DNA of 32,486 nucleotides, taken from Nocardioides sp. (lineage in GTDB: Bacteria; Actinomycetota; Actinomycetes; Propionibacteriales; Nocardioidaceae). Each line of letters starts with the position of its first letter. Positions within the stretch are counted from its first letter, which is position 1. The notes below the pieces were generated by a model. The model was not told where the DNA came from and made no database searches. It saw only the letters and a list, made by a program, of their open reading frames with translations. The stretch spans positions 1 through 32,486 of the forward strand of contig JAJAYJ010000157.1 in assembly GCA_026786275.1 (NCBI GenBank), given 5' to 3'. The position numbers and the translations under genes were made by a program. This document shows, one piece after another, positions 1 to 8,277 of this stretch.

Positions 1-89
1 GGGCCGAGCTGTTCCCCTGGGACGCGACGGTGGAGCGGATGCTGGCCGTGCACGCCGGCGGGCGCAGCGCCGTGCCCGCCAGCGCCTAG
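1..89 (+). CDS. C-terminal fragment of an unidentified protein
   Basis: An open frame enters from the left edge and ends at a TAG, giving 28 residues that finish in VHAGGRSAVPASA. The segment LFPWDATVERMLAVH looks like the last helix of a GT4-type glycosyltransferase, where a Trp-Asp pair is followed by an amphipathic helix. That is only a resemblance over a very short stretch. The gene converges on hmgA with 32 bp between the two stop codons. Codon use (G or C in third positions) fits real coding sequence. The start lies outside the window, so length and domains cannot be judged. Confidence 0.5.
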   Translation, partial: AELFPWDATVERMLAVHAGGRSAVPASA

Positions 90-121
90 GGCTGACGGCT
101 CGACACCCTCGTCCTGCCGCC

Positions 122-1312
122 TCAACCAGGCAGGTGACGGCCCGCCCAGGTCCAGGCGTACGCCGGGTCCTCGACGGCGGCTCCACCCTCGCCCAGCTCC
201 AGGGGCGCGAAGGTGTCGACCATGACCGCCGACTCCTCGAAGGACTCGGCGCCCAGCGAGGCCTCGATCGCCGCGGGCTGCGGGCCGTGGGCGTGGCCCC
301 CGGGGTGCCAGGAGATCGAGCCCAGCCCGATCCCGGAACCCTTGCGGGCCTCGTAGTCGCCGGCGACGTAGAACATCACCTCGTCGCTGTCGACGTTGGA
401 GTGGAAGTAGGGCACCGGGACGGCCAGGGGGTGGTAGTCGACCTTGCGGGGCAGGAAGTTGCAGATCACGAACCGGTCACCCTCGAACACCTGGTGCACC
501 GGCGGCGGCTGGTGCACCTTGCCGGTGATCGGCATGTAGTCCTCGGTGTTGAACGTGTAGGGGTACAGGCAGCCGTCCCAGCCGACCACGTCGAAGGGGT
601 GCGTGGCGTAGGTCAGCACGGTGCCGACCACGCCGGCCGACGTGCGGTGCTTGACCAGCACCTCCACGTCGAGGGCCGCGGGGTCCTCGACGAGCAGCAG
701 CTCGGTGGGCCCGTGCAGGTCGCGCTCGCAGTACGGCGCGTGCTCGAGCAGCTGGCCGTAGCGCGAGAGGTAGCGCCGGGGCGGGGCGATGTGGCTGTTG
801 GCCTCGACGGCGTACAACCTCGAGATTTCGGCGGGCACCCAGCGGTGCGTGGTCGCCCGCGGCAGCAGCACATAGTCACCGGCCCGGTAGGGCAGCGGGC
901 CGAACACGGTCTCCACGACCCCGGAGCCGGCCTCTACGAACACGCACTCGTCCCCGGTCGCGTTGCGGTAGAGGGCCGAGGCCGCCGTGCCCGTCACGAC
1001 GTAGGAGATCCGTACGTCGGCGTTGCCGAGCACCAGGCGGCGGTCGGTGACGGCGTCGGGCCCGGTCTCCAGGTCGTGCAGCCGCAGGTGCCTCGGGGCC
1101 AGGGGGTGGTTCGCGGTCCGCGTCTGGTCGGGCAGCTCCCAGACCCGCGACGCGACGATCGCCGACGGCACCCCGCGGTGGTAGAGCAGCGAGGAGTCGG
1201 AGGAGAAGCCCTCCTCCCCCATCAGCTCCTCGAGGTAGAGCCGCCCCTCGGGGTCGCGGTGCTGGGTGTGTCGCTGTCGCGGGAGCTCACCGAGCGCTCG
1301 GTAGTACGCCAT
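122..1312 (-). CDS. hmgA: Homogentisate 1,2-dioxygenase
   Basis: This cytoplasmic Fe(II) enzyme opens the ring of homogentisate to maleylacetoacetate in tyrosine and phenylalanine breakdown. The 396-residue product has the family N-terminus with EELMGEEGFSSDSSLLYHR (residues 28-46) and a double cupin fold. The C-terminal cupin carries the likely iron ligands: His304 in YFHSN, Glu311 in DSDEVMFY, and His342 in GGHAHGPQP. The assignments come from aligning by eye with the known His-Glu-His triad. The length suits the shorter bacterial form. The ATG is supported by the conserved N-terminal sequence, although no good Shine-Dalgarno site precedes it. It is divergent from the unknown gene next to fahA, with only 18 bp between the starts. 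fahA, the last enzyme of the same pathway, lies just beyond, which supports the call. Confidence 0.95.
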   Translation of the reverse strand: MAYYRALGELPRQRHTQHRDPEGRLYLEELMGEEGFSSDSSLLYHRGVPSAIVASRVWELPDQTRTANHPLAPRHLRLHDLETGPDAVTDRRLVLGNADVRISYVVTGTAASALYRNATGDECVFVEAGSGVVETVFGPLPYRAGDYVLLPRATTHRWVPAEISRLYAVEANSHIAPPRRYLSRYGQLLEHAPYCERDLHGPTELLLVEDPAALDVEVLVKHRTSAGVVGTVLTYATHPFDVVGWDGCLYPYTFNTEDYMPITGKVHQPPPVHQVFEGDRFVICNFLPRKVDYHPLAVPVPYFHSNVDSDEVMFYVAGDYEARKGSGIGLGSISWHPGGHAHGPQPAAIEASLGAESFEESAVMVDTFAPLELGEGGAAVEDPAYAWTWAGRHLPG

Positions 1313-1319
1313 GACTGGC

Positions 1320-1325
1320 AGGCTA
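1320..1325 (-). promoter_or_regulatory. Possible -10 element for a leaderless hmgA transcript
   Basis: On the minus strand TAGCCT fits the actinobacterial TANNNT -10 pattern and ends 7 nt before the hmgA ATG. Transcription would therefore start on or next to the A of the ATG. The absence of a Shine-Dalgarno site before hmgA fits a leaderless message. One hexamer in GC-rich DNA is weak evidence, and no convincing -35 was seen. Confidence 0.3.
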
Positions 1326-1330
1326 GCCCC

Positions 1331-1978
1331 GTGGTGACACCTGAGACATGGTCCCGCTTCGTCGACGACGCGAGCCCGCTGCCCGAAGGCCCGGTGCCGC
1401 GCCGGCCCTCACCGGCGGTGGGCGCCCGGGTGGTGCGCGAGGAGGACCTGCCCCGCCTGCTGGGGTACGCCGGCGACGTACGCGTCGTGCTCACCGGTGG
1501 GGCCGGGCAGGTGGCCGGGCCGAGCGGCTGGTGCGTGCGGCACGAGATCGAGCTGGTCGCCCTCGACACCACCGTGCGCGACCTCGACGACCCGGCCGGC
1601 AACGCCCGCCGCGTGGTCGCTGCGGTGCACGCGGCCCGCGCCAACGGCGACCTGCGGGACGACACGCTCGTGCACGTCCGGGTCGCCCACGACCTCACCG
1701 CGTCGTGGCTGGCCGCGGCCGACGTCCTCGCCGAGGCCGCGATGGTGGTCGTCCTCTCGCTCGACGCGGGTGATCCCGAGCCGTGGCTCGACGCCGCGAT
1801 GGACCGCGAGCTGGAGGTCTCGCTCGTCGGTGGCACCGTCGAGCAGGCCGTGGCGGCGCTCGGCACCGCGGCCCGGCTGTGGGGTGAGCCCGGCGACCTG
1901 TCCCGCGGGCGCCGCTGGATCCGCTCCTGGGTGAGCACCGACGTGGACGCCGCTCTCGTGCACCTGGGTGAGCTATGA
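1331..1978 (+). CDS. Unrecognised protein translationally coupled to fumarylacetoacetase
   Basis: I do not recognise this family. The GTG at 1331 (or the next codon, GTG at 1334) opens a 215-residue soluble protein beginning VVTPETWSRFVDDASPLPEG. It has no signal peptide or membrane segment. The middle reads as alternating strands and helices, for example VRVVLTGGAGQVAG, ELVALDTTVRDLDDP and AAMVVVLSLDAGDPEPW, which suggests an alpha/beta or barrel-like fold. The TGA overlaps the fahA ATG (ATGA), so the two are almost certainly co-translated, which implies a role linked to homogentisate or tyrosine breakdown. No catalytic motif was identified. The start is uncertain because no clear Shine-Dalgarno site precedes either GTG. 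The same frame runs open far upstream through hmgA, which I treat as a high-GC artefact. Confidence 0.75.
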   Translation: MVTPETWSRFVDDASPLPEGPVPRRPSPAVGARVVREEDLPRLLGYAGDVRVVLTGGAGQVAGPSGWCVRHEIELVALDTTVRDLDDPAGNARRVVAAVHAARANGDLRDDTLVHVRVAHDLTASWLAAADVLAEAAMVVVLSLDAGDPEPWLDAAMDRELEVSLVGGTVEQAVAALGTAARLWGEPGDLSRGRRWIRSWVSTDVDAALVHLGEL

Positions 1979-3111
1979 GTGACGGCTTCGGTCCCGACCA
2001 CCTGCCCTACGGCGTGTTCTCGCGGGCCGGCGGCCCGCGGCGGGTGGGCGTCCGGCTGGGCGACGGCGTGATCGACCTGCACGCCGCGACCGGTCGCGAC
2101 GACTTCGCGCAGCCCTGCCTCAACGCGTTCCTGGCTCGTGGCCCGCAGGTCTGGGCCGAGACCCGCGCCGAGGTGCTCGCACTGGCCCCGGAGGCGCCGA
2201 CCGTGCCGGTCGCGGACCTCACGCTGTACCTGCCGTTCGAGGTCGCGGACTACGTCGACTTCTACGCCTCCGAGCACCACGCCACCACCGTGGGCCGGAT
2301 CTTCCGGCCCGACGCGGCGGAGCCGCTGCCGCTCAACTGGCGCCACCTGCCGGTGGGCTACCACGGCCGCGCCGGCACCGTCGTGGTCTCGGGCACGCCC
2401 GTGGTGCGACCGTGCGGTCAGCGCCGTGACCCCGGGCAGGACGCCCCGACCTTCGGACCGACCCGGCGCCTGGACCTCGAGGCCGAGCTCGGCTACGTCG
2501 TGGGAGTCGGCTCGCGGCACGGGTCCGCGGTGCCGCACACCGCGCTGGCCGATCACGTGTTCGGCGTCGTCGGGCTCAACGACTGGTCGGCCCGCGACCT
2601 GCAGGCGTGGGAGTACGTCCCGCTCGGGCCGTTCCTCGGCAAGTCCTTCGCCACGTCGGTCTCGGCCTGGGTCACCCCGCTGGCCGCGCTGGACGCCGCG
2701 TGGTGCGACCTGCCGGCCCAGGATCCCGAGCCGCTGGCCTATCTCGGCCCCGGCCTCACCCGCGGGCTCGACATCGCGGTCGAGGTCGAGGTCAACGGCA
2801 CCGTGGTGAGCCGCCCGCCGTACTCCTCGCAGTACTGGTCGCCCGCGCAGATGCTGGCCCACCTCACCGTCAACGGCGCCTGTCTGCGCACCGGCGACCT
2901 GTTCGCGTCCGGCACCATCAGCGGCCCCGGGCCCGAGGAGAGCGGCTCGCTGCTGGAGCTGTCCTGGGGCGGCACCAGGCCGCGGCCCGACGGCCGCACG
3001 TTCCTGGCGGACGGCGACGTGGTGACGCTGCGCTACTCCGCGCCTTCGGTGACCGGCGGCCGGCTCACCCTCGGCGAGGTGACAGGGCGGGTGGAACCCG
3101 CCGTGTGCTGA
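1975..3111 (+). CDS. fahA: Fumarylacetoacetase
   Basis: It hydrolyses 4-fumarylacetoacetate to fumarate and acetoacetate, the final step of homogentisate breakdown, in the cytoplasm. The 378-residue protein carries the family hallmarks in order: DYVDFYASEHHATTVGRIF (92-110), NWRHLPVGYHGRAGTVVVSG (121-140), RLDLEAELGYVVGVG (165-179) and GLNDWSARDLQAWEY (200-214). By alignment with the mouse enzyme, His102 is the catalytic histidine, and Asp95, Glu169, Glu171 and Asp203 are the metal ligands. All are present, so the enzyme should be active. The ATG overlaps the stop of the preceding unknown gene by 4 nt. Its 3' end overlaps the convergent membrane transferase gene by 79 bp. Confidence 0.95.
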   Translation: MSDGFGPDHLPYGVFSRAGGPRRVGVRLGDGVIDLHAATGRDDFAQPCLNAFLARGPQVWAETRAEVLALAPEAPTVPVADLTLYLPFEVADYVDFYASEHHATTVGRIFRPDAAEPLPLNWRHLPVGYHGRAGTVVVSGTPVVRPCGQRRDPGQDAPTFGPTRRLDLEAELGYVVGVGSRHGSAVPHTALADHVFGVVGLNDWSARDLQAWEYVPLGPFLGKSFATSVSAWVTPLAALDAAWCDLPAQDPEPLAYLGPGLTRGLDIAVEVEVNGTVVSRPPYSSQYWSPAQMLAHLTVNGACLRTGDLFASGTISGPGPEESGSLLELSWGGTRPRPDGRTFLADGDVVTLRYSAPSVTGGRLTLGEVTGRVEPAVC

Positions 3112-4592
3112 CTGATCCGGCCGAGCCGGTCGCGGGCGCCTGGGGTCAGCAGCAGCACCAGGACCAGCGCGGCCACCAACATGGTGCCCAGCACGATCGC
3201 CAGGTAGGCCTCGTGCAGCGAGGAGTCGAGGGGTGCCACCAGGCCCAGCACCACCGACAACCCGACCAGCCCGGTCATCGCGACCCGCGAGAGCCGCTGG
3301 CTGGCCGCGAAGGGCAGCACCCAGAGGAAGTACCACAGGTGCACGACCGGGCTGAGCAGCACCAGCGTGCCGATCGCGAGCGTCATCCCCCTCAGCGCGG
3401 CACTGCGGTCCCCGCTCGGCCCGCGCACCGCCACCCAGCCGGCGACCCCGAGCGCGACCAGGGTGCCGACCAGCCGGACCAGCGAGAGGAACGTCGCCTC
3501 TGCCGTGCCGAGGCCCAGGGCCTGGACGAGGGCGTCCAGGGCGCCCCCGAGCAGGGTGGTGATCGAGAGCGGGGTGTTGACGGTCCCGGGCACGGTCAAC
3601 GCCTGCAACCACCCTGCCCCGGTGCCGAACAGCACGCCCGCTCCGAGCAGGACACCGACCGAGGCGACGGCGACCGAGGCGAGCCTGCGGGCCCGCTCGG
3701 CCAGGCCGACCGCCACGGGCAGCGTCACCAGCGCCACCCCGATGCAGATGATCCCGGCGGGTGCCTTGACCGAGGCGGCGAGACCGCCGAGGACCGCTCC
3801 CCAGACCCAGCCCCGCTCGGCGGCCACCACCAGCGCGGCGGCCATCAGCCCCACCATCAACAGGTCGTTGTGCAGTCCACCGATGCCGTTGGCCAGCATG
3901 AACGGCGAGGCCAGCACCAGCGCGCTGGCCAGCGCCGGGTTGACCCCCGACCAGGTCGCCAGGCGCGGCACCGCCCACGCCAGCAGCAGCAGCCCGAGCA
4001 CGGCCAACCCACGGTGGGCCACCACCAGCACCCACGGGTTCTCGCTCACCGAGGCGAACGACCTGCCGAACGCCAGCGGCACCGGGCCGTAGGGCGTCGG
4101 TGAGTACATCCAGCGCGGGTCCACCGTCTCGCTGACCGGGCCGTGCAGCATCCCCGGTCCGTAACGGTAGGGCGAGAGGCCCCATTGCGCCAGCATGCCC
4201 TGGGCGGCGTACGACCACCCGTCCCGCGAGAACAGGGGCGGTGCCACCAGCAGCGGCAGGGACCAGATCGCAGCCGCCAACCGGGTGGTCGCGATCCGGC
4301 CGGCCACGCTCTCCTCGCGCGCCCGGGAGACCCGACGGCACAGCACCAGCCAGGAGTGCGCGAGCAGGCCGAGGCCCGCCATCACGACCGTGAGACCGAG
4401 CATCCGACCCACCTCGGTCTCACGCAGCAGCGCCAGCACCTGCGAGCGCTGCAGCCACGACGAGCCGGGCAGCACGCTGACCACGAGACCCCCCAGCAGG
4501 ACCAGGCAGCTGCCGGTCAGGCCACGTGAGAGCACGCTCGGAGAGTAGGCAGCCGCGGAGAACCCCTGCTGAACGACGGGCCACGCCCCCAC
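3033..4592 (-). CDS. MptB-like polyprenol-phosphomannose-dependent alpha-1,6-mannosyltransferase (GT-C)
   Basis: This is a 519-residue multi-pass protein with a dozen or so hydrophobic segments, of the size and layout of actinobacterial MptA/MptB GT-C enzymes. These add alpha-1,6-mannose from a polyprenyl-phosphate donor on the outer face of the membrane. FSRDGWSYAAQG (121-132), with its acidic residue in the first large external loop, is the family signature. YSPTPYGPVPLAF and NGIGGLHNDLLMVGLM further on also fit. The start taken is a GTG 42 bp after the flippase-like gene, without a strong Shine-Dalgarno site, so the N-terminus is uncertain. It is the last gene of the five-gene glycan operon. 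The hydrophilic C-terminal tail (about 26 residues) is encoded inside the 3' end of fahA. Sugar specificity is inferred from the family. Confidence 0.8.
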   Translation of the reverse strand: MGAWPVVQQGFSAAAYSPSVLSRGLTGSCLVLLGGLVVSVLPGSSWLQRSQVLALLRETEVGRMLGLTVVMAGLGLLAHSWLVLCRRVSRAREESVAGRIATTRLAAAIWSLPLLVAPPLFSRDGWSYAAQGMLAQWGLSPYRYGPGMLHGPVSETVDPRWMYSPTPYGPVPLAFGRSFASVSENPWVLVVAHRGLAVLGLLLLAWAVPRLATWSGVNPALASALVLASPFMLANGIGGLHNDLLMVGLMAAALVVAAERGWVWGAVLGGLAASVKAPAGIICIGVALVTLPVAVGLAERARRLASVAVASVGVLLGAGVLFGTGAGWLQALTVPGTVNTPLSITTLLGGALDALVQALGLGTAEATFLSLVRLVGTLVALGVAGWVAVRGPSGDRSAALRGMTLAIGTLVLLSPVVHLWYFLWVLPFAASQRLSRVAMTGLVGLSVVLGLVAPLDSSLHEAYLAIVLGTMLVAALVLVLLLTPGARDRLGRISQHTAGSTRPVTSPRVSRPPVTEGAE

Positions 4593-4634
4593 GACGATCG
4601 GCGGTCGGGTGACGGGCGTGCCGCCGGGTGCCGC

Positions 4635-5561
4635 TCAGGCCTGGGCGTCGCTGGGGACCCGGACCGTCCGGGCGGTACGTCGGCTGCGCGCAGCCAGCCA
4701 CATGACCAGGGCCAGCACCAGGTCGGCGCCGGTGTGCAGCAACCGGGTCAGGATCGCGACGGCGCCCGCCGGGCCCACCCCGATGGTGGGAGCCAGCAGC
4801 GCCACCAGGGTGACCTCCCGTGCGCCGACGCCGGCCGGGGCCACCACGACCGCGACCCCGACGGCGTAGGACAGTGCGAACGCGACCGCCGTCAGCCCCA
4901 GCAGCGACCACGACGGTTCCGGGGTGATCACCACGACGGCTGCGGCGTAGCAGCCCCAGGTCACCAGGAGCAGACCGGCGAGCCGGACCACCTCGAGGGG
5001 TCTCAGCCGCAGGCACCCCGAGCGACCCGCGACCGCGCCCGCCAGCCGGTTGACCACCGGCGGCAGCAGCGCGACCAGACCGGCCAGCACCACCAACGGC
5101 CCGACCCAGCGCGGCCACGGCGTGTCGGCAGAGCCGGCCGCGGTGCTGGCGCCGACGACCAGCGCGGACGTCGCGACGTTGAGCCCCAGGAAGACCAGGG
5201 AGGTGCTGGCCGTGACCCGGGCCGGCACGGCGTGGGCGCCGGCGAGGTGCGCGTGCGCGCCGATCGACCAGACGCCCCCGGGCACGTACTTGCCGAGCTG
5301 GCCGAGGAAGAACACCGCGCGGCCCTCGCGACCGGTGAGCCGGTGGCCGAAGCCGCCGAGCACCCGCAGCCAGGCCACGCTGGTGGTGACCAGACCGGCG
5401 AGCACGAGCAGCGCGGCCAGGCCGACCGCGGGCACCGGTGTGGCCCGGACGGCGGTGGCGACGTCATCGCCGTGGCCACGGAAGGCGAGGTACGTCGCGG
5501 CGGCGACCGCGAGCAGGAAGCCGGCCCGGGCGGCCTGCAGGAGCCGGGGGTGGCCGGTCAC
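4635..5561 (-). CDS. Flippase-like integral membrane protein (LPG synthase TM / UPF0104 type)
   Basis: The 308-residue protein is almost wholly hydrophobic, with about eight membrane segments, starting at the GTG in VTGHPRLLQAARAGFLLAVA. Features of the lysylphosphatidylglycerol-synthase membrane domain family (AglD/YbhN-like) are FFLGQLGKYVPGGVWSI (residues near 95-111), a run ending VVVAPAGVGAREVTLVALL, and a terminal helix with charged residues. Family members are often encoded with glycosyltransferases and are thought to move lipid-linked intermediates or lipids, but few have been tested. The GTG start overlaps the methyltransferase stop (GTGA). A much longer frame runs upstream in this phase but lacks membrane character and lies over the methyltransferase gene, so I rejected that extension. 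Confidence 0.8.
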   Translation of the reverse strand: MTGHPRLLQAARAGFLLAVAAATYLAFRGHGDDVATAVRATPVPAVGLAALLVLAGLVTTSVAWLRVLGGFGHRLTGREGRAVFFLGQLGKYVPGGVWSIGAHAHLAGAHAVPARVTASTSLVFLGLNVATSALVVGASTAAGSADTPWPRWVGPLVVLAGLVALLPPVVNRLAGAVAGRSGCLRLRPLEVVRLAGLLLVTWGCYAAAVVVITPEPSWSLLGLTAVAFALSYAVGVAVVVAPAGVGAREVTLVALLAPTIGVGPAGAVAILTRLLHTGADLVLALVMWLAARSRRTARTVRVPSDAQA

Positions 5562-6259
5562 GGGGCCGGCTGCGTGACGAGCGCGGTGCGGGTCGGGTAG
5601 GGCAGGGCCGGCGTCCGACCGTGCGTCCAGAGCACCTCGACCCCGGCGTGCCGGGCCAGGGCGTCGCGGTAGCGGGCGCGCTCGACGTTGTCGAGCACGA
5701 TCAGCCCGCCCGGCGAGAGTCGTCCGACCGCCCGGTTCAGGCAGGCCTCCCGGGCCCGGCCGTCGATCACGATCAGGTCGAGGAGGCCGGCGACGGCGTC
5801 GATCTCGTCGACGTAGGCGGCGAAGTCGAGGCCGGCGAAGCCCGGCTTGCCGGACCCGACGGCGTGCGGCCCCACGCCTCGACCCGGCCCCCGGAGTACC
5901 AGCGCAGCGTTGGCGGGCAGCACCTCGCTCATCTGCCGGGCCCAGTCGGGGTCGTGCTCGACACTGGTGACCGAGCCGCTGCGCGCTCCCAGCCACACCG
6001 TGGACGCACCGGAGCCCCACTCGAAGACCCGGGCGCCGGGCCGAGCGGCCAGGAACGCCTCGACGCGGTCCGCCGCCTCGAAGGTCCACCACGGCGTGTC
6101 GAGCGCCACCAGGTCCGCGAGGTCGTAGACCGCGAACCAGGACCGCACCCACAGCGCGGTCCGTGAGCGGGGCACCAGGCGGTCCAGCAGGCCCAGCAGG
6201 CCGGTGGCCGCCAGCACCGTGCGGGCCAGCCGCAGGGCACGCACGTAGGACGCCTTCAT
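5558..6259 (-). CDS. Class I SAM-dependent methyltransferase
   Basis: This 233-residue Rossmann-fold methyltransferase has motif I VFEWGSGASTVWL (78-90), an acidic motif II SVEHD (99-103) for the adenosine ribose, DLIVIDGRAREACL (161-174) after the central strand, and SPGGLIVLDN (182-191). This motif set is that of small class I methyltransferases often found in polysaccharide loci (Methyltransf_24-like). The substrate is unknown. Its place between two membrane glycan proteins suggests it methylates a sugar or a lipid-linked sugar. The N-terminal 45 residues are basic and moderately hydrophobic and may rest on the membrane. The gene overlaps both neighbours by 4 nt, so it is translated as part of the glycan operon. 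No active-site loss is visible. Confidence 0.88.
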   Translation of the reverse strand: MKASYVRALRLARTVLAATGLLGLLDRLVPRSRTALWVRSWFAVYDLADLVALDTPWWTFEAADRVEAFLAARPGARVFEWGSGASTVWLGARSGSVTSVEHDPDWARQMSEVLPANAALVLRGPGRGVGPHAVGSGKPGFAGLDFAAYVDEIDAVAGLLDLIVIDGRAREACLNRAVGRLSPGGLIVLDNVERARYRDALARHAGVEVLWTHGRTPALPYPTRTALVTQPAP

Positions 6260-8277
6260 CGGGCGCCGCCGGGAGTCGGGTCCGGGGCCAGGTCCAGAGA
6301 CAGGTCCAGCGAGAGCAGCCTCAGGTCTGCCGGCGCCGTGTCGCTCAGCGACAGCACCAGCCGGGCTCCGCCGTACGCCGCGCTGGCGGCGGCCGGCACG
6401 TCGAAGGCGAACGCGTCACCGTCGGTGCGCACGGGCACGGGCCAGCCGTTGGCGCTCGCGCTGAGGCCCTGAACGCCCAGGCCGGTGCCGGTCACCACCA
6501 CCGGCCGGTCGGCCAGGCCGGCCGGCAGCGTGAAGCCGACCAGGCCGGGGCCGGTCAGGCCCGCACCGGGCTCGGGCCGCAGCATCGACCAGGCGCCACG
6601 CAGGTAGTCCGCGCCCTGGCCGGCCCCGTCGAAGGTGGCACCCGCGGCCGGGTAGTCGGCGAGCACCAGGTCGCACTCGGAGACCGAGGACATCGTCACC
6701 GTCCGCCACCACAGCCGGCGGGTCACCCGGTGCAGCGGCGCGCAGTTCTGCCCCACGAAGGCGCTGCCCGCGTCGACGGCCAGGAAGTGGTCGGGGCTGA
6801 TGGCCCGGTCCACGGCCCGGGTGGCGTCGTACGGCGCCAGCGGGCCGATCGGATCCGTGCCGCAGTCCTCGCGGGACTCCTCCGAGCGGGGCAGGAAGCG
6901 GTCCGTGTCGTCGATGCGCGGCGTACAGGTCACGAATCCATGGACCGGCACGGACCGGGCCAGCTCGCGCACGCTGGTGCGCCAGTAGTCGGTCTGCACC
7001 TCCAGGTCGCGGTCCTGGGCGGCCAGCCGGGGGCTGACAATGCTGGCCGGCAGGCTGCTGAACGCGTACGAGTAGGGGAACAGCTGGGCCTGCACCAGGA
7101 CCGGCACCCCGACGGCCAGCGCGGTGAAGGCCGGCACCAGCGCCCGGGATCGCCGCGGCCGCTGGGACCGACGGCCCCAGGCCACGGCGAGGGCCACCGT
7201 GACCAGGACGGCCAGACCGGGCGCGGCGAACAGCAGCTGACGCAGGCCGGTGTACAGGTTGGCCTCCCGCGCGAGCGCCAGGGCGGGCAGCAGGAACGTC
7301 TGCAGCAGCACCAGCCCCGCCACCAGCGCGGCGGCCTCTTCCTGGCGGCGTGCGACGACACGGGCCAGCACCAGCGCACCGACACCCCCCAGCAGCAGCA
7401 GCCCGGTCGGGAGCTCGATGACGAGGTAGAGCGGGAGATACCACCAGCTGCCCTGCTGGCCGCCGTAGCGAGACGACTCGAGGGCCCCGGCGACCAGCGC
7501 CGTCACCGGGTCGGCGAACGCCGCGGGGTAGACCAGGACCAGGACCCCGACGGCCGCCGCGGCCACCGCGACCAGCAGCCCGGCCCGGGCCCACCGGCGA
7601 CGCACCAGGAGCAGCACCACACCGATCCCGCCCGCGACGGCCACCCCGGGCCAGACGCCGGGCCGGGTGCCGACCGCGAGCAGCAGCCCGGCCGTCGTGG
7701 TGAGCGCCCCGGCGGCGACCCAGCGCCCCGACGCCGTGACCCGGCAGACCACGCACACGCCCAGGGTGACCAGTGTGTAGCCGGTGGCCACCGGCACGTC
7801 CTTGACGTTGAACATGGCGTGGCCGGTCCAGGTCGGCACCGCCACGAGCACGGCCACACACACCGCCGCCCAGCCCCAGCTGCGCAGCAGCAACCGGGCC
7901 AGCACCGCGGTCGCCGCGGTGCCCACGAGCGAGATCAGCACCACGCCGAGGTGCCGCACGGCGTAGGCCTGGTCGGTGGTCGACACCAGGCCGCGGGTGT
8001 CGACGCCGCAGAGCAGCGACCAGGCGTGCAACAGGATCATCGTGACCGGGGCGTAGACGTAGCGCTGGTCCACCCAGGCTCCGGGCCGGCCGGCGTCGAG
8101 GTCGGCGTCGAGCAGGAACCAGCCGTCCGCCAGGAAGTTCTGCATCCGCATCACGTGATACGTCTCGTCCCAGGACACCCCGGTCCGCCACGCCCCGGCG
8201 ACCGTGATCGCCACCCCGGTCACGACCACCACGGCCGCGGCCCACACCAGGGCGCGCGGCGGTGCCTGAGGTCTCAC
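6256..8277 (-). CDS. GT-C fold membrane glycosyltransferase (GT39/ArnT-like), substrate unknown
   Basis: The 673-residue protein begins with a membrane anchor followed by VSWDETYHVMRMQNFLADGW (34-53). The Asp37-Glu38 pair in the first extracytoplasmic loop is the expected metal and donor site of GT-C enzymes. About ten further membrane segments run to near residue 390. The last 250 or so residues are hydrophilic and probably lie outside the membrane, ending in a beta-rich region. Enzymes of this kind use polyprenyl-phosphate sugars, which the upstream GT2 gene could supply. The GTG start overlaps the GT2 stop (GTGA), and the stop overlaps the methyltransferase start (ATGA). The acceptor, whether protein, lipid or polysaccharide, cannot be told from the sequence. 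Confidence 0.8.
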   Translation of the reverse strand: MRPQAPPRALVWAAAVVVVTGVAITVAGAWRTGVSWDETYHVMRMQNFLADGWFLLDADLDAGRPGAWVDQRYVYAPVTMILLHAWSLLCGVDTRGLVSTTDQAYAVRHLGVVLISLVGTAATAVLARLLLRSWGWAAVCVAVLVAVPTWTGHAMFNVKDVPVATGYTLVTLGVCVVCRVTASGRWVAAGALTTTAGLLLAVGTRPGVWPGVAVAGGIGVVLLLVRRRWARAGLLVAVAAAAVGVLVLVYPAAFADPVTALVAGALESSRYGGQQGSWWYLPLYLVIELPTGLLLLGGVGALVLARVVARRQEEAAALVAGLVLLQTFLLPALALAREANLYTGLRQLLFAAPGLAVLVTVALAVAWGRRSQRPRRSRALVPAFTALAVGVPVLVQAQLFPYSYAFSSLPASIVSPRLAAQDRDLEVQTDYWRTSVRELARSVPVHGFVTCTPRIDDTDRFLPRSEESREDCGTDPIGPLAPYDATRAVDRAISPDHFLAVDAGSAFVGQNCAPLHRVTRRLWWRTVTMSSVSECDLVLADYPAAGATFDGAGQGADYLRGAWSMLRPEPGAGLTGPGLVGFTLPAGLADRPVVVTGTGLGVQGLSASANGWPVPVRTDGDAFAFDVPAAASAAYGGARLVLSLSDTAPADLRLLSLDLSLDLAPDPTPGGAR

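Noticed and set aside
134-1330. Long plus-strand open frame running through hmgA into the gene at 1331
   Set aside because: It is antisense to a clear hmgA; the translation is a repetitive Val/Gly/Asp/Arg-rich sequence typical of antisense frames in GC-rich DNA. Only the part from 1331 looks like protein.
1222-4341. A 1039-codon minus-strand frame across fahA and the transferase gene
   Set aside because: It overlaps well-recognised genes on both strands and has low-complexity Arg/Gly/Ala composition with no domain.
5562-6152. N-terminal extension of the flippase-like protein
   Set aside because: It lies over the methyltransferase in another frame and has no membrane segments; the GTG at 5561 gives the usual stop-start overlap.
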